Assembly (NCBI GenBank): GCA_003522145.1
Contig: DPGD01000008.1
Location: forward strand, 1 to 32,222
Origin: Clostridiales bacterium
Lineage (GTDB): Bacteria > Bacillota > Clostridia > Oscillospirales > CAG-272
DNA: 32,222 nt
Reading direction: 5' to 3'
Shown: positions 7,253 through 16,624 of the stretch, one piece after another
How positions within the stretch are numbered: the stretch's first letter is position 1
How the letters are laid out: each line of letters starts with the position of its first letter
Made by a program: the position numbers and the translations under genes
The notes under the pieces: generated by a model
Seen by the model: only the letters and a program-made list of their open reading frames with translations
Told to the model about the DNA's origin: nothing
Database searches by the model: none

Positions 7253-9810
7253 CACTCCTTGTCTTCTGCCTCTTCCGTCTCTCCTGCAGGCGTTTGTCCT
7301 GCGGCATCCGGATGGCTTTCCCCTCCTTCGGGCGCAGCCTCCTCCTTCTTGACCACAGTGCAATTGACCACCTTGTTGTTGCCGCTCATGCGCATCACAA
7401 TCACTCCGCCGGCACTGCGGCTGTACACCGGAATATCGGATACCGAAACCCGGATGATCACGCCCTCTTTGCTGACCAACAGCAGGTCGTCCTCTTCCTC
7501 CACCGAAAGCACGCCCACCAGCCGTCCGGTCTTATCCGACAAATTGTGGCAACGAACACCCTTTCCGCCCCGGTTGTGCACCGAGAAGTCCCGGAATTCA
7601 CTCCGTTTTCCGAAGCCCTGTTCGGTGACGGTCAAGAGTTTTTTGCCCTCTTCCGCCAACGCTACGCCGATCACCCGGTCGCCGTCCTCCAGTCGGATTC
7701 CGCGCACACCTCTGGCCGTTCTGCCCATCACTCTGGCATCGTTTTCGTCAAAGCAGACCGCCATGCCGTCCTTGGTGGCCAGAAGGATCTTATCCTTGCC
7801 CGAAGTATGACGCACATAGACCAATTCGTCCCCTTTGTCCAAGAACAAGGCTCTCTTGCCGCCCTTTCTCCGAATGGCAAATTCGGAAAGCAGAGTTCTC
7901 TTCACCGTGCCGTTGGCCGTGACAAAGAGCAGGTACTCCTCCTTGTCCTCCTCCATCTCAAAGTCGCTGACCGAAAGCATGGCCGTGACCTTTTCCCCTT
8001 CGGACAGTTCCAGAATGTTCACCAGATTCGTTCCCTTTGCCATTCGGCTGCATTCGGGAATCTGGTAGGCCTTGATGACCTGTACTTTTCCCAGATTGGT
8101 GAACATCATCAGGTAGGAATGGGAATCCACCGCCACCACATCGGAAACATCGTCCTCTTCCCTGGTGCTCATGCCGGTAATGCCCTTGCCGCCCCGGTGC
8201 TGGGCCGTGTAGGTATCCGAAGGAAGCCGTTTGATATAGCCGGCACTGCTCATGGTAATGACCGCCGTGTGCCGCTCGATCAGGTCCTCAATGTCGATTT
8301 CGTCTTCTACCTCGCAGATTTCGGTCAGCCGGTCGTCTCCGTAGCGCTCTTTGATGTCGTTCAGTTCCTTTTTGAAAACGCCGACCAGCACTTCGTCGGA
8401 ATTCAGAATCGTATCCAAATAAGCGATCCGCTTTTCGATCTCCTCATACTCCGCCTTCAGTTTTTCCTCTTCCAGCCCCTGCAAAGCCTTCAGACGCATT
8501 TCCAGAATGGCCGCAGCCTGCACCTCCGAAAGGTTGAACCGGGCCATCAGGTTCTCCTTGGCATCATCGTAGGAATTCCGGATGATCCGGATCACTTCAT
8601 CGATGTTTGCCTGGGCGATCAGCAGTCCCTCCAGAAGATGGGCTCTTTCCTCGGCTTTCCGCTTTTCGCACCGGGTACGCCGTAAAATCAGGTCCTTCTG
8701 GAAGGCGATATATTCATCCAGAATGTGCCGCAACGAAAGAATTTTCGGCTGAGACTGATTGTTCACCAAGGCCAGCATGGTGATGGCAAAGGTGGTCTGC
8801 ATCTGGGTCTGTTTGAATAGGGTGTTCAATACCACCTGAGGATTTGCGTCCCGCTTCAGTTCCATGACGATCCGCATACCCTCCCGGTCGGTTTCATCCC
8901 GCAGATCGGAAATGCCCTCTATCCGCTTTTCGTGCACCTGGTCGGCAATCGCCTTGATCAGCTGACGCTTGTTCACCTGATAGGGCAGCTCGTTCACGAT
9001 AATTCTGGTCCGATCCTTGGCATATTCTTCAAATTCTGTCTTGGCGCGGACGGTGATGTGCCCTTTTCCGGTAGCGTATGCCGCCCGAATGCCCCTTTTG
9101 CCCATAATAATGCCCTTTGTGGGAAAGTCCGGGCCCTTGATGTGTTGCATCAGATCCTCTAAAGTCGCTTCCGGATGGTCCAGCACGCAGACGGTAGCAT
9201 CGATAACTTCCCTCAGGTTATGCGGCGGAATATTGGTGGCCATTCCAACGGCAATACCGGAGGATCCGTTTACCAGCAAATTCGGAAAACGGCTGGGCAA
9301 AACTCTCGGTTCTTTTCTTGATTCGTCAAAGTTCGGGTCCCAATCCACCGTATCTTTGTCGATGTCCCGCAGCATTTCATCGGCGATTCTGGCCATTCTG
9401 GCTTCGGTATACCGGTAAGCAGCCGGCGGATCGCCGTCCACCGAACCGAAGTTTCCGTGTCCGTCAATCAAGGGATAGCGCATGGAGAAATCCTGCGCCA
9501 GACGCACCAAAGCGTCGTATATGGAAGCATCCCCGTGCGGATGATACCGTCCCAGAACATCACCGACGGCGGTGGCGCTTTTCTTGAAGGGCTTGTCCTT
9601 GGTCAAACCATCTTCGTACATCGCATAGAGAATCCGCCGGTGCACCGGTTTCAGGCCGTCCCGCACATCCGGCAGAGCTCTGCCCACGATCACCGACATG
9701 GCGTATTCAATGTAGCTGCTCTTCATTTCATGAACCAGCTCTGAATGGGTAATTATCTGATCGGGAAAAGTAATTTCCTCGGGAAGATAGTCCGATCGTT
9801 TCTTTGCCAT
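7252..9810 (-). CDS. gyrA: DNA gyrase subunit A
   Basis: This is the breakage-reunion subunit of the A2B2 gyrase that introduces negative supercoils. The catalytic tyrosine is Tyr134 (AYRYTEARM). The quinolone-resistance region reads YHPHGDASIYDALVR, with Ala95 at the position of E. coli Ser83 and Asp99 at the position of Asp87. The GyrA box QHRGGKG near residue 537 identifies gyrase rather than topoisomerase IV. The six-bladed C-terminal DNA-wrapping domain follows, then an acidic tail. At 852 residues the length is normal. It lies 222 bp downstream of gyrB; that gap contains no gene and no recognised element. Confidence 0.98.
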   Translation of the reverse strand: MAKKRSDYLPEEITFPDQIITHSELVHEMKSSYIEYAMSVIVGRALPDVRDGLKPVHRRILYAMYEDGLTKDKPFKKSATAVGDVLGRYHPHGDASIYDALVRLAQDFSMRYPLIDGHGNFGSVDGDPPAAYRYTEARMARIADEMLRDIDKDTVDWDPNFDESRKEPRVLPSRFPNLLVNGSSGIAVGMATNIPPHNLREVIDATVCVLDHPEATLEDLMQHIKGPDFPTKGIIMGKRGIRAAYATGKGHITVRAKTEFEEYAKDRTRIIVNELPYQVNKRQLIKAIADQVHEKRIEGISDLRDETDREGMRIVMELKRDANPQVVLNTLFKQTQMQTTFAITMLALVNNQSQPKILSLRHILDEYIAFQKDLILRRTRCEKRKAEERAHLLEGLLIAQANIDEVIRIIRNSYDDAKENLMARFNLSEVQAAAILEMRLKALQGLEEEKLKAEYEEIEKRIAYLDTILNSDEVLVGVFKKELNDIKERYGDDRLTEICEVEDEIDIEDLIERHTAVITMSSAGYIKRLPSDTYTAQHRGGKGITGMSTREEDDVSDVVAVDSHSYLMMFTNLGKVQVIKAYQIPECSRMAKGTNLVNILELSEGEKVTAMLSVSDFEMEEDKEEYLLFVTANGTVKRTLLSEFAIRRKGGKRALFLDKGDELVYVRHTSGKDKILLATKDGMAVCFDENDARVMGRTARGVRGIRLEDGDRVIGVALAEEGKKLLTVTEQGFGKRSEFRDFSVHNRGGKGVRCHNLSDKTGRLVGVLSVEEEDDLLLVSKEGVIIRVSVSDIPVYSRSAGGVIVMRMSGNNKVVNCTVVKKEEAAPEGGESHPDAAGQTPAGETEEAEDKE

Positions 9811-10032
9811 TATTTTTGTCCGTTCCTTTCTTGTTGCGCAGGGGATCCCCGCTGCGACAGCCTGCCAAAGGCTTTTTTTGAAGCTGTCCGTTTTTTCAAA
9901 GCCCTTGAAGAATTTCTTGCTGTTCGGGCAGAATGCTTCAAAGGAGAACTATGCTCCCAAGGAAGCCAAGAGCTTTTGACTCTGTTTTTCAAGTTCAAAG
10001 GGGTCTTCCCTCAGGGGGAGCATTTCCGAAAA

Positions 10033-11964
10033 TCAATAATCCAGATTCACCGCATACCTGGCGTTCTGCTCGATATACTCTCTGCGGGGCTCCACATCCT
10101 CGCCCATCAGAATATTGAAAATCCGGTCTGCCGCCACGGCATCCTCCAGTTCGATCCGCCGAAGAGTTCGTGTGCGGGGATTCATGGTGGTCTCTGCCAA
10201 CTCCTCCGGGTCCATTTCTCCTAAACCCTTGAACCGGGAAATTTCCACCTTGGCGTTGGGATTATCTCCCCGCATTTCGGAAGAAATTCTGTCCCGCTCC
10301 TCGTCGCTGTAAGCCACCCGTACCGTCTTTCCTCTGGTCAGTTTGTAAAGCGGGGGCACAGCCGAATAGACATAACCCTGTTCAATCAGCGGCCGCATAA
10401 AGCGGAAGAAGAAGGTTAAAAGCAGGGTACGGATATGGGCTCCGTCCACATCGGCATCGGCCATGATAATGATCTTATGGTACCGCAGTTTTTCCAGATT
10501 GAATTCGTTTCCGATGCCGGCACCCAATGCGGTAATGACCGGCGCCAGCTTCTCGTTGCTGTAGATCTTGTCTGCCCGGGCCTTTTCCACATTCAGCATC
10601 TTTCCCCAAAGAGGCAGAATGGCCTGGAAAAGCGACTCTCTGCCCTGCGTGGCAGAGCCTCCTGCAGAGTCTCCCTCCACAATGAACAATTCGGTCAAAG
10701 CCGGGTCCCGCTCGTTGCAGTCCCGCAACTTGTCCGGCATCTGGCCGGAATCCAGAGCCGTCTTTCGTCTGGCCGCTTCTCTGGCCTTCCGGGCGGCTTC
10801 TCTGGCTCTTTGGGCCAAGATGGCCTTATCCAAAATAGCCTTGATCGCCGCAGGATGCTCCTCAAAATAGGTGGTCAGTTTTTCGTTCAGAAGCTTGGAA
10901 ACCACCGTCTTCATTTCGGAATTGCCCAGTTTTGTCTTGGTCTGTCCCTCAAATTCGGCCTCCGACAGCTTTACGCTGACCACCGCCGTCATGCCTTCCC
11001 GCACATCCTCACCCGACAGATTGCTGTCGGCTTCTTTTAAGAATTTGTATTTTCGGGCATAATCGTTGATCACTCCGGTAAGAGCCGTTTTGAAGCCCAT
11101 TTCGTGTGTTCCGCCGTCCACCGTGCGAATATCGTTGGCAAAAGACAATAAGGTCTCGCTGTAGGAATCGGTATACTGGATGGCGACCTCTGCCGAATTG
11201 TTCTCGTTGTTCTGGGCAAGATAAATGACCTCATGCAGTCCCTGCTTATTTTCATTCAGATAGTCCACAAAGGAGCGAATGCCCCCTTCGTAACACAAAT
11301 CATTCACAACCGGCTCTTCGCCCCGATCATCGGTAAAAAGAATATGAATTCCGGCATTTAAGAAGGCCTGTTCCCGCAAACGGACCAACAGCGTTTCATA
11401 TTCAAATTCCAGCGTTTCAAAAATTTCATCATCGGGATAAAAGGTGACCTTGGTTCCGGTTTTGTCCGTAGGTCTGATTTCCTTTACAGGTTCTGTGGGT
11501 TTGCCCTTTTCGTAGCGCTGACGGTATTCCTTTCCGGTTCTTGAATCGTAAACCGTCACTTCCAGCCACTTGGACAAGGCATTCACTACCGAGGCACCCA
11601 CGCCGTGCAGTCCCCCTGAAACCTTGTACCCGCTGCCGCCGAACTTTCCACCGGCATGCAGAATGGTGTACACCACTTCCAAAGTCGAAATACCCATTTT
11701 GGGGTGAGGACCCGTGGGAATTCCTCTGCCGTCATCGGTGACGGTTACACTGTTTCCCTTGTTGATGGTTACGGTGATATTTTTGCAATAGCCTGCCAAG
11801 GCTTCGTCAATAGCATTGTCTACGATCTCGTAAACCAAATGATTCAAGCCCTTCACCGAGGTGGAGCCAATGTACATACCGGGTCTTTTCCGCACCGCTT
11901 CCAGTCCTTCTAAAACCTGTATTTCCGATTCGTCATACCCGGTTTTTTTGATTTCTTCGCTCAT
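10033..11964 (-). CDS. gyrB: DNA gyrase subunit B
   Basis: This is the ATPase subunit of DNA gyrase. The GHKL ATP-binding motifs DNAIDEALAGY (about residues 49-59) and DDGRGIP are intact, followed by the transducer domain. The TOPRIM domain has EGDSAGGSA and the metal-binding DADVDGAHI. At 643 residues it is the short Gram-positive form. The start follows AAGGATGG. It is downstream of remB with a 205-bp gap that contains a terminator, so gyrB probably has its own promoter in the AT-rich DNA at 11970-12029, although I could not pick a clear -35/-10 pair. Confidence 0.98.
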   Translation of the reverse strand: MSEEIKKTGYDESEIQVLEGLEAVRKRPGMYIGSTSVKGLNHLVYEIVDNAIDEALAGYCKNITVTINKGNSVTVTDDGRGIPTGPHPKMGISTLEVVYTILHAGGKFGGSGYKVSGGLHGVGASVVNALSKWLEVTVYDSRTGKEYRQRYEKGKPTEPVKEIRPTDKTGTKVTFYPDDEIFETLEFEYETLLVRLREQAFLNAGIHILFTDDRGEEPVVNDLCYEGGIRSFVDYLNENKQGLHEVIYLAQNNENNSAEVAIQYTDSYSETLLSFANDIRTVDGGTHEMGFKTALTGVINDYARKYKFLKEADSNLSGEDVREGMTAVVSVKLSEAEFEGQTKTKLGNSEMKTVVSKLLNEKLTTYFEEHPAAIKAILDKAILAQRAREAARKAREAARRKTALDSGQMPDKLRDCNERDPALTELFIVEGDSAGGSATQGRESLFQAILPLWGKMLNVEKARADKIYSNEKLAPVITALGAGIGNEFNLEKLRYHKIIIMADADVDGAHIRTLLLTFFFRFMRPLIEQGYVYSAVPPLYKLTRGKTVRVAYSDEERDRISSEMRGDNPNAKVEISRFKGLGEMDPEELAETTMNPRTRTLRRIELEDAVAADRIFNILMGEDVEPRREYIEQNARYAVNLDY

Positions 11965-12029
11965 AATCCATCCTTACCCCAAATCAAAATATTATGTGAA
12001 AATTCTATGATTTTTAATTTTTAATCCCG

Positions 12030-12055
12030 AAAAAAAGGAACGGTTTTTTCGTTCC
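12030..12055 (-). terminator. intrinsic terminator after remB
   Basis: On the minus strand GGAACG / CGTTCC encloses a 7-nt loop and is followed by seven T. It separates the dnaN-recF-remB transcript from gyrB. Confidence 0.75.
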
Positions 12056-12169
12056 CGAAAAAAACAAAAGAGATGTTTTTCAAAAGGCTTTTTGCTGTAA
12101 AAATCCTCGAATTTCAAATTTTCTTCTTGAAAAAGCCTTCCAAATGCCGGAACACCCTGAACCCAATCC

Positions 12170-12451
12170 CTACAGACGGCGTTTGAGCACTTCGGGTGCA
12201 AATACCGACAGATAAATCTGCTCTTTTCTTCCGTCCTCATAGACGATAAAGCTTTTCGGCAATCCGTAGGAAACCGTGGTGACCATGCCCTCTTTTTCCC
12301 GTTTTCCGAGAAATTTTCTTGTTGCGGCCGACCAAGTGGTGCTTTTGTCCAGATCCCCGATCAAAAGAATGCCTTCCTTTTTCAGCCACCGATTGTTCTC
12401 CAGCTGTATATAAGCGGAACTACCGTACCGTCGTATATTGACCTTTTTCAA
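12170..12451 (-). CDS. remB: RemB/YaaB-like (DUF370-related) protein
   Basis: This 93-residue protein sits between recF and gyrB, where Bacillus encodes RemB (YaaB), an extracellular-matrix regulator. The sequence from AYIQLENNRW to LKRRL follows the same pattern (Y-I-x-L; LPKSFIVY, comparable to TPKSIVV; a basic LKRR end). The start is inferred as TTG, overlapping the last 32 nt of recF in another frame, with GGGAGGG about 10 bases upstream. This gives a longer N-terminus than Bacillus RemB. The overlap implies translational coupling to recF. Identification rests on position and loose similarity. Confidence 0.72.
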   Translation of the reverse strand: MKKVNIRRYGSSAYIQLENNRWLKKEGILLIGDLDKSTTWSAATRKFLGKREKEGMVTTVSYGLPKSFIVYEDGRKEQIYLSVFAPEVLKRRL

Positions 12452-13502
12452 CGAAGATCACCCTCCCATCGGGAATCCGTTCCGCATCCTTCCGGTCACA
12501 GCAGGTGATCAGCACCTGCCGTCCTTCCATTCCCGAAAGAATATAATTTTTCCGGCGGTCATCCAATTCGCTGAACACATCATCCAGAAGAAATACCGGA
12601 AATTCCCCGGTTTTTTCTCTGCAAACCTCTCCTTCCGCCAGTTTCATGGCGACGGCAATGCTTCTCTGCTGTCCCTGCGAAGCAAAGACCCTTGCAGATC
12701 TTTCATTCAGCAGAATTTCAATATCGTCCTTATGAACGCCGAAAAGGGTGGTTCCTGCCTTCAATTCCCTTTGCCGGTTGTTCCGGAACAGTTCCATATA
12801 CTCCTCTTTTTTCATCGGCTTTCTGTATAGAAGCCGGGGCTCTTCCTTTCCTTCCATCATGTCTTCAAAGATCTTTCGGACTTCTTTTTCGATTTTTTCC
12901 ATGTATTCCGCCCGTTTGAAGGAAAGAATTTCGCCCTCTTCCGCCAACTGCTCCGCCCAAAGCTCTTCGGTTTGGTCAAAGGCCTCCGGATGGAAAGGAT
13001 ATTCGGCAATCAGCCGGTTTCGCTGAAGCAGGGCTGCATTGTATTTTTGGAGAGCCGAAAGATAAACCCGATCGGTTTGTGCCAGAGCTCCGTCCATAAA
13101 TGCTCGCCGCTGGCTGGGGCCTTCCCGTACCACCGAAAGATATTCCGGACAAAAAATGACCGCATTGAAATTTCCGATGAATTCGGACATCTTGCGCAAC
13201 GCCAGTCCGTTTTTCCGGCAGAATTTTCGGCCCGAACGCAGATACCGCAGCTCCAACTGATTTTCCCGCTGTTTATTTTCATAGTCCAGGATCACCTTGG
13301 CAAAATCCTGCTCGTAGGTGATGTAATCCTTCTCCTTGGCTGTCCGATGGGAGCGCCCCTGGGCAAAAAGGTAGATACCCTCCAAGGCGTTGGTCTTTCC
13401 CTGGGCGTTATCTCCGCAAAAAAGATTGATTCCCGGCGAAAAGGAAATATCTGCGCTTGCAATGTTCCGGAAATTCTGATAGCGCACTCGTTTCAGAATC
13501 AT
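12420..13502 (-). CDS. recF: DNA replication and repair protein RecF
   Basis: This SMC-like ATPase binds gapped DNA and helps RecOR load RecA. Walker A GDNAQGKT is at residues 30-37, the ABC signature-like region SQGQQRS near 277, and Walker B FLLDDVFSELD near 303-313. The 360-residue length is usual. It begins two codons after the dnaN stop, with no strong Shine-Dalgarno, so it is probably translationally coupled. The S4-domain gene yaaA, often found between dnaN and recF in Firmicutes, is absent. Confidence 0.96.
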   Translation of the reverse strand: MILKRVRYQNFRNIASADISFSPGINLFCGDNAQGKTNALEGIYLFAQGRSHRTAKEKDYITYEQDFAKVILDYENKQRENQLELRYLRSGRKFCRKNGLALRKMSEFIGNFNAVIFCPEYLSVVREGPSQRRAFMDGALAQTDRVYLSALQKYNAALLQRNRLIAEYPFHPEAFDQTEELWAEQLAEEGEILSFKRAEYMEKIEKEVRKIFEDMMEGKEEPRLLYRKPMKKEEYMELFRNNRQRELKAGTTLFGVHKDDIEILLNERSARVFASQGQQRSIAVAMKLAEGEVCREKTGEFPVFLLDDVFSELDDRRKNYILSGMEGRQVLITCCDRKDAERIPDGRVIFVEKGQYTTVR

Positions 13503-13505
13503 TTT

Positions 13506-14669
13506 TTAATCTTTCATCTTCACAGGGCAGACCATGTATAAATACTTTCCATCCTTTTCTTCTTCGTCCCCTTCATCCTTCTTTGGGTCTGCTTCGATCA
13601 CCATGCTCATGAAGGGAGTGCCCAAGGACAAATAAATCTTTTCGTCCGAAATAGCCCGCAGAGCTTCCATTAAGAACCGGCAATTAAAGCCAATGGTGAT
13701 GTCCTCTCCTTCTTTTTCGATCTCCATCTGGTCCGAGACCGAAGAAACCGAAGAGGCGGAGCTGACCTTCAGAGTATCTCCCTCAAAAACGCATTTTACA
13801 AAGCCCATGATCTGACCCACCGACTTGTCATCGGTCACCAGAGCCACCCGTTCTAAACATTCCAGAAGCTCCTGACGGTCCAAAAGCACCTTGATGTTGT
13901 TGTTTTTCGGAATGACCCTCTTGTAGTCAATATATTCCCCGTCAATCAGTCTGGAGAAGAAAATGCTTTCCTCCATCCGGAAAATCACATGCTTTCTGCC
14001 GAGAGACAATACCACCTCTTTGTTTTCATCGGCAGAAAGTATTTTGGAAAGCTCCGAAAGGGTCTTTCCCGGCACAATAAAGGAGAATTTCTCCTCTGTG
14101 CCTTCTAAATCCAGAGAAAAATTCTTTTCTCTCAAGGCCAATCGATTCCCGTCGCAGGTCACCATCAGCAACCCCTTTCCGGTGATCTGAAAGAAAGCAC
14201 CGGTCAAAACGGGACGCTGTGTTCCAAAAGCAATGGCGTGCTGCACCTGCCCGATCATTTTCTTCAGAAGTGCCTGACTGAAGCATATGCCCCCTTCTCC
14301 GTTCAGATCCGGCAGATTGGGGAAATCGTTTCCCGGAAGAGCGGATAAAGAAAAGCGGGAATTTCCTGAGGAAATTTTCGTCTGAAATTTCTCGTTCACT
14401 TCGATGGTGATCTGCCTTTCGGGCATGGTGCGGATCATTCTGTACAGCTTGTTGGCATTGATGATAAAGGAGCCTTCTTCCAAAACCTCAGCCTTAACGG
14501 AAGTCCGATATCCCCTTTCCAGATCATAGGAAGAAAGGATACAGCCGGAGGGACCGTCTGTAGTAAAAAGTATTCCTTCAATGGCCGAAATCGTATTTTT
14601 CTCCGAAACGGCACCCATAGCGGGGGTGAGAGCATTGACCAGTACATCCTTATCAAAGACAATTTTCAT
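13506..14669 (-). CDS. dnaN: DNA polymerase III beta subunit (sliding clamp)
   Basis: The 387-residue product is the ring-shaped processivity clamp that tethers polymerase and recruits repair factors. It starts MKIVFDKDVLVNALTPAMGAVSEKNT, has three clamp-fold repeats, and ends in the conserved hydrophobic-pocket segment (YLYMVCPVKMKD, equivalent to the MPMRL end of E. coli). The true start is the ATG after AAAGGA at about 8 bases; a longer open frame upstream reads into the origin. It is the first gene downstream of oriC on the minus strand. Confidence 0.96.
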   Translation of the reverse strand: MKIVFDKDVLVNALTPAMGAVSEKNTISAIEGILFTTDGPSGCILSSYDLERGYRTSVKAEVLEEGSFIINANKLYRMIRTMPERQITIEVNEKFQTKISSGNSRFSLSALPGNDFPNLPDLNGEGGICFSQALLKKMIGQVQHAIAFGTQRPVLTGAFFQITGKGLLMVTCDGNRLALREKNFSLDLEGTEEKFSFIVPGKTLSELSKILSADENKEVVLSLGRKHVIFRMEESIFFSRLIDGEYIDYKRVIPKNNNIKVLLDRQELLECLERVALVTDDKSVGQIMGFVKCVFEGDTLKVSSASSVSSVSDQMEIEKEGEDITIGFNCRFLMEALRAISDEKIYLSLGTPFMSMVIEADPKKDEGDEEEKDGKYLYMVCPVKMKD

Positions 14670-14878
14670 AGGTGGAATCCTTTCGTAAGAATCCTGACGG
14701 ACCTTTGTTTTTTCGGGGTTTTTCTTCTGTAGCGCAGAAACTGTTTGCAAAACAGACTTTTCAAGGGTATTCAAGGCAAAAAGGAACAAGCATTTTCTGC
14801 CTGCCGGGCTTCAAATTTTCCGGAAAGAGAGAATAATTATATAAAAGCAGAGGTAGCAGTAATAGAGGGTGTGTATTC

Positions 14879-14887
14879 TGTGGAAAA
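14879..14887 (-). promoter_or_regulatory. DnaA box 1
   Basis: TTTTCCACA on the minus strand, one mismatch from the consensus TTATCCACA; the box nearest the AT-rich block. Confidence 0.75.
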
Positions 14888-14966
14888 GCAGAGTTTTCAA
14901 AGGAAATACCGGCCTTTTTTCAGGGGAGCGTTTTGGGACAAGCACCTTGAAAAAAGGTTGGAAAGC

Positions 14967-14975
14967 TGTGGAAAA
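14967..14975 (-). promoter_or_regulatory. DnaA box 2
   Basis: TTTTCCACA on the minus strand, identical to box 1 and in the same orientation. Confidence 0.75.
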
Positions 14976-15028
14976 AATTTTTCTTCTGAAGGCAAAAAAG
15001 TTTTCCCCGGAAAAAGAGTTTGAAAAAT

Positions 15029-15037
15029 TGTGGAAAA
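15029..15037 (-). promoter_or_regulatory. DnaA box 3
   Basis: TTTTCCACA on the minus strand, identical to boxes 1 and 2. Weaker matches follow at 15071 and 15095. Confidence 0.75.
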
Positions 15038-15147
15038 GACAGGCTTTTTTCCCCAAAACAGCGGTGGAATTGTGCAAAAATTTTCAAAAAAGCCTGTGAA
15101 AAAATCGGGCATTTTCTTTTCTGTTGCCGGTTTTTTTCGGTGATTGC

Positions 15148-16524
15148 TTACCCTTCCTTGATTTCCTTGATCAGATCTCGTATCTCCACATCCAGCAAGG
15201 GAGATTTCTTCTTTCCGTTGTCAATTACCGAAAGAGAAGCCATTACCGTGGAGTGATCTCTGCCGAAAATTTTTCCGATGGTCGGTAAGGACATATCGGT
15301 GATGTTGCGGATAATGTAAATGCAGATATGCCGGGCATAGGCAATTTCCTTGGTTTTCTTCCGGCTTTTGATATCCTCAGAGGTCATTCCGTATTTGCTG
15401 GCCACCTTGGAAATGATTCTCTCAACGGTTTTGGATTGGGGTTCTGCTCCTGCAGACAGCTCTGCAATGCAGGATTTTGCTATTTCCTCGGTAACGGGCA
15501 CGCCCGAAAGGAAGGATTGTGCTCCGATCTTTTTGACCGCTCCCTCCAATTGCCGGATGTTGCTGTGCAGGCTTTCCGCCAAAAACTGCAGAACCGGCAT
15601 GGGAATATGGACTCCGATCATTTTCGCCTTGTTTTTCAGAATGGCGAGCCGCAATTCATAATCCGGCAGCTGAACATCCACGATCAATCCCCACTCAAAG
15701 CGACTGCGCAGCCGGTCCTCCAGGGTCTTCATTTCCTTCGGCGGTCGGTCGGCGGCCAGAATGATCTGCTTGTGATCTTCATACAGAGCGTTGAAGGTAT
15801 GGAAGAATTCCTCCTGTGTGGACTCCTTGCCGGCAATGAACTGAATATCATCAATCAACAGTACATCTGCTTTCCGGTATTTGTTGCGGAAGGACAGGGT
15901 GTCCTCATTGGCGATGCTGCTGACCAGCTCGTTTGTGAAATCGTCGCCCTTGATATACACAATGTTTTTCTTGGGAAAATTGGCTTTCATGCTGTTGATG
16001 ATGGCATACAGAAGGTGGGTCTTTCCCAAACCGCTGTCGCCGTAAATAAACAGCGGGTTGAAGGAGGAAGAGGAATTCTTGGCAATGGCCGTGCAGGCCG
16101 CATAGGCCAATTTGTTGGAAGAACCTACAATGAAGTTGTCAAAGGTGTATTCATCATTGGTAAGAATGGGCGAAGGATCGTTTAAGCTCTCCTTTTCTTC
16201 CAAGGCCGAAAAAACCTCTTTTTCCGGTTCCGAAGACTTTTTCTCTTCAAAAATCTTCTGCGGATCGATCTTCTCCTGTTCGTCGGAAAGAACGGTGATG
16301 GGAGGATCAAAACCGATGACCTCGCAAAGGGCTTCGGTCAAAGGCTGTGCATAGCGCTTTTGAATGATATCCTTTTTCAGGTCGCTGTTAATCACAACGG
16401 CAGCTTTGTCTCCGTCCAAATATACCAGCCGCAGATCCTTGAACCAGAGATCGTAAACCGATCGTGTGCTCTTTTCCTGTAAAATGCTTAATACCGATTC
16501 CCAAATCTGATCCAATGACTGCAT
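15148..16524 (-). CDS. dnaA: chromosomal replication initiator DnaA
   Basis: This 458-residue AAA+ initiator binds DnaA boxes and opens oriC. Domain I covers residues 1-80 (IWESVLSILQEKSTRSVYDLWF), a short acidic linker follows, Walker A GDSGLGKT is at 162-169 and Walker B LLIDDIQ at 223-229. The domain IV DNA-binding signature GRDHSTV is at 421-427. The open frame extends upstream to 16638, but the start with AAAGGA nine bases ahead and the standard N-terminus MQSLDQIWESV is preferred. Its promoter lies at 16625-16653. Transcription runs into oriC. Confidence 0.97.
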   Translation of the reverse strand: MQSLDQIWESVLSILQEKSTRSVYDLWFKDLRLVYLDGDKAAVVINSDLKKDIIQKRYAQPLTEALCEVIGFDPPITVLSDEQEKIDPQKIFEEKKSSEPEKEVFSALEEKESLNDPSPILTNDEYTFDNFIVGSSNKLAYAACTAIAKNSSSSFNPLFIYGDSGLGKTHLLYAIINSMKANFPKKNIVYIKGDDFTNELVSSIANEDTLSFRNKYRKADVLLIDDIQFIAGKESTQEEFFHTFNALYEDHKQIILAADRPPKEMKTLEDRLRSRFEWGLIVDVQLPDYELRLAILKNKAKMIGVHIPMPVLQFLAESLHSNIRQLEGAVKKIGAQSFLSGVPVTEEIAKSCIAELSAGAEPQSKTVERIISKVASKYGMTSEDIKSRKKTKEIAYARHICIYIIRNITDMSLPTIGKIFGRDHSTVMASLSVIDNGKKKSPLLDVEIRDLIKEIKEG

Positions 16525-16624
16525 ATCGTCCGTCCTTTTTGATTCTTTCCTTGTTTTGATCGCTTTCAAAGAGACCATGCCGTCTCCAAAGAAGGCTCTT
16601 TCCTCTTGACACATAATATATAGT

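Larger units (their letters stand above)
14670..15147. other. oriC region (dnaA-dnaN intergenic)
   Basis: This 478-bp gene-free stretch lies between dnaA and dnaN, the usual Firmicute origin site. It carries at least three DnaA boxes TTTTCCACA, all on the minus strand (14879-14887, 14967-14975, 15029-15037), plus weaker ones (TGTGCAAAA at 15071-15079, TGTGAAAAA at 15095-15103). An AT-rich block at 14831-14845 (AATAATTATATAAAA) next to the boxes is a candidate unwinding element. It also contains a perfect TATAAT on the minus strand (14836-14841), which may be the dnaN promoter -10. Confidence 0.85.

Noticed and set aside
6988..8685. A 565-codon plus-strand open frame antisense to gyrA
   Set aside because: His/Phe/Leu-rich composition typical of antisense to a GC-biased gene; no known domain.
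9811..10032. gyrB-gyrA gap as a seventh copy of the 157-bp element
   Set aside because: Neither the GGGTAYC ends nor the GGAACTTCGTTGCAAAA core could be aligned; only general composition is similar.
11992..12240. An 82-codon minus-strand open frame between remB and gyrB
   Set aside because: It overlaps remB in another frame, crosses the terminator at 12030-12055, and has no family resemblance.
14690..14830. Sequence upstream of dnaN as a further element copy
   Set aside because: A TTTGCAAAAC string occurs, but ends and spacing do not match.
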